DNA of 64,000 nucleotides from Aurantiochytrium sp. KH105 (GCA_003116975.1 BGKB01000220.1:65337-129336); one strand, 5' to 3'. Positions 1 through 10,520 are shown, counted from the first letter of the stretch. Made by a program: numbers and translations. The notes: generated by a model from the sequence alone, not told the origin.

Positions 1-94
1 CAAAGCAGAGCTCTTGCTGCGACGGCAGGCCCGGTCCGGTGGCGGCGTCCGCGCCACGTACCGGTACCAGCTCGGCTGCCGAAGCAAGCACGCA

Positions 95-2395
95 ATGGCC
101 TCATGTCTTTTCTCCCTCTTGCGCCGTTTCTCTGGCGAGCCCAAGGGACTCGAAGAGTTGGACCCTGTTCCCGGAAGTCACGAGCTTAGTTTTGTCTCTC
201 TTTCGTACTCTCCTGCCGAAATTGCTCCGCAAACACGATGGGAGGAAATCTCACGTCAGGTGACTCAAGAAGCTAGCAAGGAATATGAAGACCTCGTGAC
301 CGCGATTCGGCGCTTACAAAGTCGTTTTCGCTGTGGTCACGATCCAGAACCGTGGATGGATAGTGCGATCTCATCGCCTGCTGGCGCTTCTGGCAGCAAA
401 TCCAAAAAGAAAAAGAAAAAGAAAAAGAAACCAAAGAAGAAACAAGAGCAACACGAATCACAAGAACCTCTGCAAAGCCAAAGCGTACCTACGCCAGAAG
501 TAGGAGCAATAGGTGCCTCGCCCACGGATGGTGCATCTCCAAACAATGTTGCAGCGAAAGAGACCAAGGGCTCTGCAGAAAAGACGAACGAGCGCTCTCT
601 CACGCGTGCTTCACTCAAGGGTAGTGAGGATGCGGCGCAAAGCTCGACCACTCCGACATCGAATCGGCTTGCGCCACCTCCGGCTCCGAGTCCTTCGCCG
701 GCGCCGTCACCAACGCAGACCCAGTCTTCGGTGTCGTCTCCGCAGCATCAGCGACAGCATCCATCGCGTGGTGCTCTGAAAAGACTTGGGTGCGAGATTC
801 AACAGCTGGTACACCAGCTTCAGCGCACGCTTGCTCGCAAAAGCAAGTGGCGAATGGAGTTGCAGTGGCGAATTCAGACCGTTATTCAGAGCGTGTTTCC
901 TTGCGCACAGGTTCACCTTTTTGGCTCTCACGCCTGTGGGCTTGCGCTGCCAACGAGCGACGTGGATTTGTATTACATGCATCGGCAAAACGTGTGTTTC
1001 GCCTCTGCTTCGTACACGGGACATATGGCAGGATACCACCAATCAGGAACGTGCTCACTCATTCGCATGGCCGTGGCAGACCAGCTGGAGATGCTGCAAA
1101 ACGCCTTTTTGGTCGAGGCATGGGTCAAGCGGGCACGCATCATCAAGAGCTCTCAAATGTACATTGTCAGATTATCCACGTGCCTGTTGGCGCTGAATGG
1201 CGAGGCGGAAGATACGCACAAGACGAGCGCAGATCATTTGTGTCCCATGTGCTGCGAGGTCGACGTGAGCAGTGCCCATTTAAATGGACATTCGTTTGCG
1301 CTGTCATCGGACCTTCTCGCTCAGGAGCGGAGCCGACACCAGCACCTTTTGCCACTCACGCTCGTGCTCAAACAACTGTTGCAGGAGCGAGGCCTTTTGG
1401 ATCCGTACAGCGGTGGCTTGAGCTCAATATCACTCTCGCTCATGGTGCTTCGGTACCTGCAATACCAGGAAGACAAGAGCCGCTCCGCTGCGCGTCCGAC
1501 CAAGCCTCCGCGCTTTTCTCGACGGCCTGGCACCGGCGTTGTGCTGGCGCCACCGCACGCAGCGCAATTTGCGTACTCGCGGCAACTTGCGGACTGGCCT
1601 GATGCTCGCGCGCCTCCTCCGGCCTATGTGTCACACCAGGCTACGCGGGAGGTCCTGAGTGAGAGTTCGGCGGCCGAGAATGTGACAGAAACGAGTACGA
1701 GTACCGCTCAGGATAACGCGGCAAAGGACAACGGCTCGATTCCCAGCCCCAGCCCCAGCCCAAGTCCTTACAAGGATATCGTTTCTGGACGTTTTGCCAA
1801 GGCGCAACCTGATTCTCTCGCTTATCGTCGACAGCTCGCAGACTGGCCCACGTCCGAGGCCGCGCACCACATGGAGTGGATGCGGGTCATCAAGAAGACG
1901 CGGGGCTCTGCACCCTTGGCCTCGTCGAAGCAAGCTTTGTCAAAGGATGCGAATGGGGGAGTCGAAGCTGATGATGAAACGAACGAGTCCGCTTTTGAAA
2001 TGGAGAATTTGGACGCAGACCTGCTCGGAGAGGATTTATTGGGACTTTTGGAGTTTTACGGGTTTCACTTTAAGCCCGACCGCGTCGGTCTGACGGTGAT
2101 TGGCCGCGGCGCCTTTTACAGCCTTTCTGCGCATGCGGAACACAATCGTGCAGCGCCGCAACCCATTACAATTGACAATCCTTTTTGGCCGAATCTTAAT
2201 GTGTCCAAGGCAACGTATCGCATTGGAGAGGTGCTAAGTACTTTTCGCAATATGCACGCCATATTATTGGGGGAACTGAGTCGTCTCATGGATACTTTTG
2301 GGGCAGATCTCGAAGAGGCGGAGGATGAGTTGCCGCAAGCGAAGCCAGTGATGCTGCGCAAGGTACTTCGTTCAAAGTGGCAAAATTTACTGTAG
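95..2395 (+). CDS. TRF4: Non-canonical poly(A) RNA polymerase, TRF4/PAPD5-like
   Basis: Enzymes of this family add short A or mixed tails to nuclear RNAs for exosome processing (the TRAMP role in yeast). From ATG 95 the protein is 766 aa. The N-terminal third is low complexity, with a lysine-rich stretch near 400-440 nt followed by Pro/Ser-rich sequence. The nucleotidyltransferase core has the Gly-Ser signature at G277-S278 and the metal-binding pair D289/D291. D390, in a VDVS context, is probably the third catalytic Asp. A PAP-associated domain follows (LKQLLQERGLLDPYSGGLSS), then the conserved EFYGFHF and DNPFWP...Y segments. Inserts rich in Ser/Pro split the PAP-associated region. The frame is open upstream to base 14 without an ATG, so 95 is the first ATG, though an upstream exon outside the window is possible. 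It converges with the gene at 2904-3821. Confidence 0.85.
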   Translation: MASCLFSLLRRFSGEPKGLEELDPVPGSHELSFVSLSYSPAEIAPQTRWEEISRQVTQEASKEYEDLVTAIRRLQSRFRCGHDPEPWMDSAISSPAGASGSKSKKKKKKKKKPKKKQEQHESQEPLQSQSVPTPEVGAIGASPTDGASPNNVAAKETKGSAEKTNERSLTRASLKGSEDAAQSSTTPTSNRLAPPPAPSPSPAPSPTQTQSSVSSPQHQRQHPSRGALKRLGCEIQQLVHQLQRTLARKSKWRMELQWRIQTVIQSVFPCAQVHLFGSHACGLALPTSDVDLYYMHRQNVCFASASYTGHMAGYHQSGTCSLIRMAVADQLEMLQNAFLVEAWVKRARIIKSSQMYIVRLSTCLLALNGEAEDTHKTSADHLCPMCCEVDVSSAHLNGHSFALSSDLLAQERSRHQHLLPLTLVLKQLLQERGLLDPYSGGLSSISLSLMVLRYLQYQEDKSRSAARPTKPPRFSRRPGTGVVLAPPHAAQFAYSRQLADWPDARAPPPAYVSHQATREVLSESSAAENVTETSTSTAQDNAAKDNGSIPSPSPSPSPYKDIVSGRFAKAQPDSLAYRRQLADWPTSEAAHHMEWMRVIKKTRGSAPLASSKQALSKDANGGVEADDETNESAFEMENLDADLLGEDLLGLLEFYGFHFKPDRVGLTVIGRGAFYSLSAHAEHNRAAPQPITIDNPFWPNLNVSKATYRIGEVLSTFRNMHAILLGELSRLMDTFGADLEEAEDELPQAKPVMLRKVLRSKWQNLL

Positions 2396-2903
2396 TTTTT
2401 TCGCATCATAAAGATCTAAAAAAAAAAGAAAGAGACTCGCGGACCTACGTCTTGCGCCTGCGGACAATCCCCATGGTTCGATTTTGGGGGAGAAAGGAGG
2501 AAATTGGAATGAAGAAGAAGAAGACGAAGAAGAAGAGGAGAAAAGGTTGGCTATGTAGCTTCTGATACCGGACGGGTGGACGAAAGGAAAGGCAAAGAAG
2601 CAGAGGCCACATACATACTTCGGCTGAAGAGGCAAAAAGAAAAAAATGGCGACTCGCTTTCAGCGAGGCGCCAGGTGCTCTCATCTTTGTTCACTTTCCT
2701 GTAAAGACAGACGTGCGTCTCTGCATCCTTGATCCATATTCATCCAGTGCCAGTGAAAGTGCGGTAAATGTAGTCGAGGAGGAATGGGGCTACTCGCGGC
2801 GCTTGGCACCTTGCAAATGTCTTTCATTCTTTGTAATGAAAGGCATTTTGCAAGGCGACAAGTGGCCAGTCGGGTGGACTGGCGAGCAAGCAGCCCCACT
2901 GTT
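2396..2903. other. Convergent 3' intergenic region
   Basis: Between two convergent stop codons. It holds an A-run just after the first stop and a purine-rich GAA/GAAGAAG tract around 2505-2550. No supported gene or RNA. It probably contains both 3' UTRs and polyadenylation sites. Confidence 0.5.
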
Positions 2904-3821
2904 TCATCCATCGTCTTGGTCAGAATCGTGCTCGTGTTCAGGGTTTTCCGGAGAGGCGGTGGCCTCGAGCCACTGCAAAGAAGGAGACGGTGGAGCGTTT
3001 TCTGCAAGATGCGCGATTTTCTCGAAAAGCATCTTGACGCGCTCCGGTAAGGTTTCAGGATCTGCATACTCGTCGAGAGAATTGGACGCCAAGTAGATGG
3101 AACGTTCGACACGCGGGAGCATGGCGTGAAATTCTTCGACCCACTGATTTGAAGCGGTAGGGCGTTTTCCGATGAGGTGGGCCCCAACGAGACGAATACA
3201 TGCGGATCGTTGTGGAAGGTGACCGAGTCGAAGCTGCCAGCGGCGAGGCTGGTCGCCGAGGTGCACCTTTGGGTCCGCGGGCAAGATTTCAAAGGGAAAG
3301 GTGCGTATGCTCTGCAGAACGGGTCGGACGGCGATGGCCTGGAGCGTGCCAAAGTGCGGACTTGCAGGGTCCGCGAACTCGAGCAACAGGCGGTCTACAG
3401 AGACGGCTACCTCCATGAAGTAGACATCGTGGCGATGGGCCTGCACGAGGCGTCTGCGCGCGGGTGTGCTTCTTCGCATCAGCTCGTCGCGCAGACGCAT
3501 CTGGCATGCCAGTCGCATAATATAGAGAATGATGTCCTTGTCGAGCTTGACCCCTCTCGCCCTCGCTCTCACGCGGCTCCGTTCACCACCTCCCTCGCTC
3601 TCGCGCGGGCGCGCTGACGGTGTTGCTGTCGCCGTTGCTGTTGCTAAAGCTGTAGTTGCAGCTGCAGCTGTCGCTGTTGCTGCTGGCGCCGTCGCCGTCG
3701 CCGCCATCGCGGCCGTCGCCATGTCGCCTACATCCCCATCCCGGTCCCGGTCCGCGCTGTCCGCGGCGTCGACCTGCATGGGCGAGGCGGGGGCCGCCGC
3801 GTCCTCGTGAGCGCCGCGCAT
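2904..3821 (-). CDS. KIX-like domain protein, possible transcriptional coactivator
   Basis: A 305-aa protein if translation starts at ATG 3821 (MRGAHEDAAAPASPMQVD). The frame stays open to an ATG at 4223, but that extra 134 aa is Arg/Ala/Pro-rich translation of a GC-rich promoter, so the inner start is preferred. After a low-complexity Ala/Thr stretch, a basic helical segment (DIILYIMRLACQMRLRDEL) begins the folded part. Near residues 205-275 the pattern Arg...W..EF...LPRVERSIYLASNSLDEYADPETLPERV resembles KIX modules of Med15/CBP type, where a helix ends in ExxLYxxAxSxxEY. The tail is acidic. The KIX call is pattern recognition only; the central block is unrecognised. Confidence 0.5.
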   Translation of the reverse strand: MRGAHEDAAAPASPMQVDAADSADRDRDGDVGDMATAAMAATATAPAATATAAAATTALATATATATPSARPRESEGGGERSRVRARARGVKLDKDIILYIMRLACQMRLRDELMRRSTPARRRLVQAHRHDVYFMEVAVSVDRLLLEFADPASPHFGTLQAIAVRPVLQSIRTFPFEILPADPKVHLGDQPRRWQLRLGHLPQRSACIRLVGAHLIGKRPTASNQWVEEFHAMLPRVERSIYLASNSLDEYADPETLPERVKMLFEKIAHLAENAPPSPSLQWLEATASPENPEHEHDSDQDDG

Positions 3822-4260
3822 GCCGCCGTCCCCATGTCCCGGCGCGCGCGGCCCTGCAGGCGGGGCCCCGCCCGGGGCCGTCGCAGCTTTGCTCCGCGCG
3901 GGCTTCCTGGCGCCGCGCGGCGCGGCGAGGCGAGGCGAGTCTGCGCGCGGCGAAGGAGAAGGGCCGCTCCCGGCGGCGGCGTCGCTCGCGGGCGGCGAGA
4001 GGGAGAAGGAGGCGGGGAAGGCGACGGAGCGGCGCTCGCGCGCGCGCCCGCCTGAAAGGTGGGTGGAGGAATGAATGGCAAGAGCTGGCCGCTGCGACTG
4101 GGCTAGCTTCGTTCGACCTGGCGAGGCGTGGCGTGGCGTGGGCCAAGCCGAGCGGAGACGAGCCGCGCGACGGCGGCCGGCACGAGCGAGCGTCCGTGCG
4201 CTGGCGTCCGTCTCCAAGCACAAGCAGGTTCGCGATCTGGCGACGACGGCCTTGCCTTAT

Positions 4261-4261
4261 G

Positions 4262-4297
<36 letters not shown>

Positions 4298-4298
4298 C
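4261..4298. repeat. (GCCT)n microsatellite
   Basis: About 9.5 perfect GCCT units. A related array of GCGGGCAA-type units follows at about 4410-4452. Both lie upstream of the KIX-like gene. Confidence 0.95.
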
Positions 4299-5485
4299 AA
4301 CTAGTGCTTGCTTGCTCTGCCCGATACAGACCTGGCGTCTGCGCGCCCGCTCGCTCGGTCTCCGCGCCGCGCGAGGCTGCGCAAGGCCGCGCCGTGCGTG
4401 CCCGGGAGGCGGGCGGGCAAGCGGGCAAGCGGTCAAGCGGGCAAGCGGGCAGGGCTTTGCTGGTCTGTCTCGAGCGAGCGTCTCTCGCTCGCGCAGTGCG
4501 GCGCCCCCCTCCGTCGCGCGGTCACCGCGGACGAAGAGTGCGTGCTTGCAGAGGGAGGCGAGGGGCACCTGCGCCGCCATTGGTGTTGCGGCGCGCGGGC
4601 TGTTTCTGCGCGGCGGGGCCGGGCGCGGCGCGAGCGGCCGGAGGGAGAGGGGAGGGCCGCGGGCGGGCGGCGAGGGCCCGGGCCCGGGGCGCGGCGCGCG
4701 GGCTGCTTTGGGGCGGCGCGGGCGGCGAGGAGAGCGAGACGAAGAGGGCGCGGGCAAGGTGTTGCGCGGTTCCAGTTGAGGGCGTTTGAGGTGAGGTGCG
4801 GGGCGGTGCGGGCCGCTTGAGGCGCCGGTAGACACACAGCGGACACGATTCGCGCCACAGCGGTCCGCAGTGTGGGAGGAAGCTGTGGCGGTGGTGGCGC
4901 TGCGCGTTCGCAATGTTCGAGCTAGCGCATTGCGGGGCACGCTCGAGGAGGCAGCTGCAGACAGACTCGCAGGCCGGAAACAAGCTCCGCGCGCCTGGCC
5001 GGGCCTTGTTTCTGGAAAAACCTGTCGCAGCCACCCAAAGGATCGGCCAGACCAAGCCGCCGCGGCCAGCAGCTGCTGGTTTCTTGCGGTGCCGGTCGCA
5101 AGGCGGAGGCCGTGGTGGATGGGAAAATCCAATCAACCAACCCATGCAAAAAGCAACCAATTCTATCCCACCACCCCTTTTCTTACTGTTGCTTGCTTGC
5201 TTGCTTGCCTTCCATGAGAGGCCTTGCCGTTGCCATGTCTTGCCATTTGTCTTATTGCATCGCCCTGCGTGCAAGTCCGGATGTCCTTCTCACTTACTTC
5301 TAGTTGTAGTCGTAGTAGTGAAGGGAGAGACGGGGCTGCCTGCCTTGGCTTGGAGCGGCTGCGGCACGGGGCTTGAGCTTCGCGCGGCCAGCAAGCCGAG
5401 TCTGCTCTGCGCGCGAGGGAGGCTGTAAGAACTCCAAGGCCGGCGAAGAAACGACACGCGGAGAAAGATGGTCGGCTCGCTGACT

Positions 5486-5632
5486 GACGCATGCTTGGCA
5501 TGGCTTGGCTTGGCTTGGCTTGGCTGGGCATGGCAGAACGGCTGGGCAGGCAGGAAGGGCGGGTCCCGTCTCTCATCTCGTCTCATCTCGCCTCGTCTCA
5601 TCTCGCCTCGTCTCGTCTCGTCTGGCTGGCTG
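5486..5632. repeat. Pentanucleotide arrays GGCTT and CTCGT/CTCAT
   Basis: GGCTT units (with GGCAT variants) at about 5493-5530 are followed by CTCGT, CTCAT and CTCGC units at about 5570-5625. The five-base period persists through single-base variants. Confidence 0.85.
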
Positions 5633-6079
5633 GCATCGACCATCGATGCGAGCGGCAGCAGCGGAGAGCGCGAGGGAGGCGAGCGGCAGGGCAGGACTGG
5701 GCAGGGCAGGGCTGGCGGGCCTGGGCTGCCTCGCGCGCCTCGAACGCTGATGCGGGCGGCTGGGTTGGTCGAAGTTGAGTTGAGCAGGCCTGGGCTGGAC
5801 TGGCCTAAACTAGAGAACTGCTGGTAGAAGGCAGGGATGCCAGGCACCGCAGAGGAACACCACACAGCTCGGGGCCGCGGGCATCAGGCAGCCGGTGGAC
5901 GGTGGACCAAGACGATCCCTCTGGCCCGAGCTTGGCCGCACACGCGCGCACACTGTGCGGCGTCGGGTCGACACGCTTGGCATCGGAAAAGGATGGCAAG
6001 TCGCTGTCGAGACGAAACAAGCGAGCAACCAGCCGGGGAGGGATGTTGCTGCAGCTGACAGTGAGAGAGGGTATATTTG

Positions 6080-6080
<1 letters not shown>

Positions 6081-6157
<77 letters not shown>

Positions 6158-6180
6158 GAGCGAGCGAGCGAGCGAGCGAG
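6081..6180. repeat. Compound (CTTG)19-(CGAG)6 microsatellite
   Basis: Nineteen perfect CTTG units (6081-6156) switch directly to six CGAG units (6157-6180). The array is open in all frames and produces artefactual long ORFs. Confidence 0.97.
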
Positions 6181-6828
6181 CGGGCAGTGGTTGCTGGGTG
6201 GGTGATCATGTGCATCCATTTCGTTCGTTTCTTTCAGCGCCTTGGCGATGATGCATAGTGTTTGGCCTGTTGCATGTTTGCGTCAGCTTGCTGCGAGCTT
6301 TGTCCGAGAAGGAAAAAAATGCAAAGTTGCACTCACCTCGCACATACAGGCGAGCGCATCGTTCTTGGCTTCCTGTGACTTTCTCAATCGCAGCAGCGTT
6401 TCTGCTACTTCTTCAAGGCAAGTAGAACAGCAAGCAAAGAACTGGCAAGCAAGCAAGCACGCGAGCGAGCAAGAAAACCAACTCTTTTCATTCGTCCAAA
6501 TCGATTCGATCCAATCCAGTCCAATCCAATTCACCATTGAGATCGATTCGACGGGCACGGGCAAGAGAACAGCCTCAAGAACTCCAAGCAATGAGCATCT
6601 CTTGTTCCATCCTCATCCTCTTGTTCCTGCAGCTGCAGGCAGCTGCAGCTAGCGGGCAACGGCTGCTGATCTTGACTCCCTTTCTCCCATTCTCGCATCT
6701 TTCCTCCATCTCGTTGGGTGCGTGTATCCAACCAAGGAAATCACGCCGAGCTTTGTCTCCGAGTCCAAAACCAGCTGTACCAGCCGGCCTGCCAGCCAGC
6801 CAGCCAGCCAGGTGACGCTTATGGCCCA

Positions 6829-6905
6829 TGCAGTGCAGTGCAGTGCAGTGCAGTGCAGTGCAGCACAGTGCGGCGCAGTGCGGAGCGGTGCGGTGCGGTG
6901 CATTG
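6829..6905. repeat. (CAGTG)n pentanucleotide array
   Basis: Perfect CAGTG units decay rightwards into CGGTG/GCGGTG variants. Confidence 0.9.
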
Positions 6906-7185
6906 CGGTGTCCCCATCGTCTCGCGCAGCTTTCTCTGGCTGTCAAGCGGTCAACACAGCACAGCAGCCCACCCTTCATGATCCTTGGCTCTTCCCCGCC
7001 CTCCTCCGAGTGCGCGAGGCCGTCAATAACACTCGCTTCAATACAGATGCCGGCCTTTATGCCATGGGACGCGAGGACCTCGCCCAGGCCGACCGAACCC
7101 GCCCCGACCCGACCCGACCCTCGCGGCGCGTTGCCTGCGACTTCTCCTGGAAGCGCCGCGCGGAGGCAGAGCCGTCGCGTCGCGT

Positions 7186-7228
7186 CGCGTTGCGCTGCGC
7201 TGCGCTGCGCTGCGCTGCGCTGCGTTGC
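7186..7228. repeat. (GCGCT)n pentanucleotide array
   Basis: About eight GCGCT units with edge variants. Related (GGCAT/GGCGC)n sequence lies at about 7430-7480, and four AAGGCGC heptamers at about 7787-7814. Confidence 0.85.
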
Positions 7229-8109
7229 GAAGGGCCGCAGCGCGTCGCGCGGCTTGGAGCGTGCGGCTTGGAGCCGCGGCCTGAACACGAGAGCGCGGTG
7301 AACTTTTCGAGCTAGCTGCGGCGCGCAGGCCTCCGCATCCACCTCTTGATCCCTGACCTGAAATGATCCTGCGCCCGCACGCACGGCCTCTCCCGCACGA
7401 GGACCGCAGCCGCGCGGCCCGGCGGCACGGCACGGCGCGGCGCGGCATGGCATGGCGCGGCAGGGCATGGCATGGTGCTGCATGGCAGGGCAGCGTCGCA
7501 TGATGCGTGCAGGCCGCCTCGAGCCCGCTCGGGCCAGGTCGCAGGCGCGGGAAGGGGCGGCGGCGCGAGGCCTGCGCGAGCTCCTGAGGTTTGCGAGGGT
7601 CGGCGAGCGAGGGGGAAAGGTCTGCGAGCGAGGCAGCTTGTGCTGCTGCGAGCGAGTTTACCAACCATCGATGTGGCGGTCGATCAACGCTCGCACGCGC
7701 GGTCAAAAGCTCGCTCGCTCGCGCGCACGCGGAGCGACCAACGCGCGGAAGATAAACGCCGGGAGAGAAGAGGCGGCCGCTCGCAAGGCGCAAGGCGCAA
7801 GGCGCAAGGCGCTCCCTTGACACAGCGCGTGCATGTCATATCATCACAAGGAGGTTCGAGAGATCTGGGACAGAAAAGATACGTCCCCGTGCCTTTTTCA
7901 TGATCTTTCTCTGTCGCCCTTTCCGTTGTTTTTTAAAATTAACTTTTTCTACAACTGTGGCACTGTGAGGATCGATTTCTTTCCATTGTGGCGCAAGTAT
8001 TCTTTACTGTTTGGCGTGGAGGCTAGGCGTAGAACGAGCCCGAGGAGGGCGCAGAAAAGGACCAGCAGCAGAGCGGCATCGACCACGAACCGGGACCGCG
8101 CGCAGCGCG

Positions 8110-9195
8110 ATGCTGGGCGGGGCGGTCGACGTCGAGCGGGGCGCGTCGTCCTCGTCGGTCCATGGCGGCGACGATTCGAGACCGGCGGCAGCAGCCGCGG
8201 GCGCCGCGGCGGGGACCGCCGAGCGGGACCTGGTGGCCGTCGCGGCGCCGAAGCTCAGCACGCAGCAGCCGTCGTGCGCGGGGGCGCACGTGCGCGCGGT
8301 ATTCTTCGCGCTCGTCGCCATCGTCGTCGTACCCATTCTCTATGTGGGCATGCGCGTGGAGGAAAGGCTCAAGGGGAAAAGCCAATTCTTTCTGCGCGCA
8401 CTATGGACCTTTTGGGGCGCCGCGCTCGACGATCTCCTCGTGGTCGCGCGGCCCTGGATGCGCTCAAGCATTGGCCACCGTAGATGCTTTTGGCGATTTC
8501 CCACTCTCGAACAGGACATCGTCCTCACCATGGACGACGCACCCGGCGACTCGCCCAAAGAAATGCTGGGCTTGCTCGATCTCCTCGAAGAAAACCAGAA
8601 TCGCGTCACTTTCTTTATCACGACCTCTTTCGTCCGCAACGCGGAGCTCGAACGAACGATGCAACGCATCGTGGACGCAGGCCACGAAATTGGCAACCAC
8701 ATGCCAGAAGATAAGCCGTACCATCGCTTGAGCGCTGAGGCGTTCCGAGCCGAGCTCCGCAAAGCGGAGGACGTTCTTGCGCGCTTCGACCCGCATCGCT
8801 TCGGACCAACGCGAACGAACCGCCGATGGTTTCGGCCCCCGCACGGCCGCCTCAGCAACGCCATGATGAACGTTCTCGTCGAAGAGGACTACTATGTTGC
8901 GCTAGGTGACGTTTTTAGCAATGATGCCGCAATTGGGGGTCGCATCGACCCTCCGCGTCCCTCTGCTATTTCATTTCACGAGCGCTTTGTGCAGCGCCAC
9001 GTCAAAGCGGGCAGCATCGTCGTCTTTCACGTCCCAAACAAGAACTCTCGTAAACAAACCTTGCCAATCCTCACGCGACTTCTCGCGCATTGGGACGACC
9101 TGGATGTCTCCGTGCAGCGTCTCTGCGACATGTCTCCCAATCTCGACGCGACAGGCGCAAGTGACCCGCGTGTTGGCACGGCCCCTGTCTTTTGA
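8110..9195 (+). CDS. Membrane-anchored polysaccharide deacetylase (CE4/NodB fold)
   Basis: Predicted 361 aa from ATG 8110; the frame is open further upstream, but without an ATG. A single hydrophobic segment (VRAVFFALVAIVVVPILYVGM, about residues 62-82) predicts a type II signal anchor, placing the enzyme in the secretory lumen or at the cell surface. The NodB motifs are present in order: Asp pair D142-D143 (TMDDAPG), a metal-site His at H197 (GNHMPEDKPYH), R242-P243-P244 (RWFRPPHG), and a late His at H307 (VVFHV). Motif 2 does not follow the usual H[ST]xxH; the second His, if it is a ligand, is H205. The family removes acetyl groups from chitin, peptidoglycan or related GlcNAc polymers; the substrate here is unknown. 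The gene converges with the ankyrin gene, 117 bp from stop to stop. Confidence 0.85.
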   Translation: MLGGAVDVERGASSSSVHGGDDSRPAAAAAGAAAGTAERDLVAVAAPKLSTQQPSCAGAHVRAVFFALVAIVVVPILYVGMRVEERLKGKSQFFLRALWTFWGAALDDLLVVARPWMRSSIGHRRCFWRFPTLEQDIVLTMDDAPGDSPKEMLGLLDLLEENQNRVTFFITTSFVRNAELERTMQRIVDAGHEIGNHMPEDKPYHRLSAEAFRAELRKAEDVLARFDPHRFGPTRTNRRWFRPPHGRLSNAMMNVLVEEDYYVALGDVFSNDAAIGGRIDPPRPSAISFHERFVQRHVKAGSIVVFHVPNKNSRKQTLPILTRLLAHWDDLDVSVQRLCDMSPNLDATGASDPRVGTAPVF

Positions 9196-9312
9196 CACAG
9201 CTGCTGAAGCACCTCGACACTGCTCTGCTTGCCAATTAGATCGCGAGCTGATGGTTTCCCCAACTCTCTCACTCATGCTTCGGTAGATACCTTCATTTCT
9301 TCCATCGTTCGT

Positions 9313-10143
9313 TCACTGCATCGTTGTACTTCCAATGCGCCCCAGCCGTTGCGCGTTTGACACCGTCAGGAAAACGTCGATAAGCTCTGTAAAGTTGAGC
9401 TCTCTCGCAATGTACGGCGGCGTCATGTTGTCCAGATTTAAGACCGCCACACTCGCACCATGCTCGAGAAGAATCTTGACGATTTCCACGCGTCGCAGCT
9501 TGACTGCTAAATGTAGCGGTGTATCCATGAAAACATCTGACACGTGAACATTGACCTTGTGACTTCCCTTCCATGCAAGCAGTTGCCGGACGACTTCCAA
9601 GCGCCCACTACGGACTGCATTGTGGAGAGGTGTCGACCCTGTGGCGTCCTTTTTGTTGGCGTTCGCTCCACCCTGCATGAGCATCCTGACAACTTCCAAG
9701 GTCGGATCTTCACCAAGCGGACCTATCCGGGCGCCGCACGCAAAGTGCAGCGCCGTCTGGTGCGCAGGGTCAACACAATTCACATCCTCCTCTTCCATTT
9801 TGAGGATCGCTGCCACCAGAGCTGGCTTTTCCTCTCTGGCAGCTACATGCAGCTTCGGAAGCAGTTTATGATCCAATTCGGGGACCTGCTCTCGAAGAGG
9901 AACGTGTCCGGGAAGCACGCCGTCGTCATATGCCAGACTGAATTCCTTTTCGTCATCGTCGTCGAGGTCTTCGCCGTGCATCAATGCTGAGCTGGTTCGC
10001 TTGCCACCAGCAAGACCCATGCGCGTCCCCTTCATTCTCCTTTTTGCTTCTTCTTTTGCCTCTTCTTGATTGTTGGGTCCACGTCTACCATTCTGTCCGG
10101 CATCAGCACTTGTTGTTGCCTCGTGGGCTCCACGCTCGGCCAT
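9313..10143 (-). CDS. Ankyrin-repeat protein
   Basis: Predicted 276 aa from ATG 10143 (MAERGAHEATT). The longer open frame to 10326 has no compelling start. The N-terminal third is charged and disordered, with an acidic HGEDLDDDDEKEF patch. From about residue 115 to the C-terminus there are roughly five ankyrin repeats with the TPLH/TALH signature (TALHFACG, TPLHNAVRSG, TPLHLAVKLRR). These form a protein-interaction solenoid. No catalytic domain is visible and the partner is unknown. Confidence 0.8.
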   Translation of the reverse strand: MAERGAHEATTSADAGQNGRRGPNNQEEAKEEAKRRMKGTRMGLAGGKRTSSALMHGEDLDDDDEKEFSLAYDDGVLPGHVPLREQVPELDHKLLPKLHVAAREEKPALVAAILKMEEEDVNCVDPAHQTALHFACGARIGPLGEDPTLEVVRMLMQGGANANKKDATGSTPLHNAVRSGRLEVVRQLLAWKGSHKVNVHVSDVFMDTPLHLAVKLRRVEIVKILLEHGASVAVLNLDNMTPPYIARELNFTELIDVFLTVSNAQRLGRIGSTTMQ

Positions 10144-10520
10144 CGTGCACCGAAAAAGCGCCTCCGATTTACGCCAAAGTTTGCGCACTCGTCCACCTTC
10201 TCCGGAAAGGGCTTCGCGCTGTGAGCGCCTGCGCGCAGTCGCGTCGTCGGTATGCTTGCACACGTGAGAGCTATAAGCAAAATGCTTTGACGGACGGTCG
10301 TCCCAGAAAATATGGTTCACTGCCACGGCGTGATTGATTGATCATCGCGCAGCCGCCCGGCTTGGTCTGGCTCAACGGGCAATTAGGCCTTTTCCTCTTT
10401 TTTTTTCTTTTTTTTTTCTCTTTTCACTCGTTTTCACGTGAATAAAACCAGTTCGAGAAGAGGAAGAAGCACAAGCCAGAGCAGGGCGCCCAGTGCTTCT
10501 TCTTCGCGACCGTCGGCGCC
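10144..10520. promoter_or_regulatory. Divergent promoter region, ankyrin gene / Asterix homologue
   Basis: A 377-bp head-to-head intergenic region. A strong pyrimidine tract (about 10388-10436, mostly T) lies 85-130 bp upstream of the Asterix start. No TATA box was assigned with confidence. Confidence 0.45.

Larger units (their letters stand above)
3822..8109. other. Long GC-rich, repeat-filled intergenic region
   Basis: About 4.3 kb between divergent genes. Many ORFs run through it on both strands, but all are compositional (Arg/Ala/Pro-rich) or are translations of tandem repeats; none shows a domain or motif. It contains the tetra- and pentanucleotide arrays listed separately, and presumably the promoters of both flanking genes. 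No tRNA or other RNA gene was recognised. Confidence 0.6.

Noticed and set aside
3822-4223. 134-aa N-terminal extension of the KIX-like protein
   Set aside because: Arg/Ala/Pro-rich translation of a GC-rich promoter with no conserved feature; ATG 3821 preferred.
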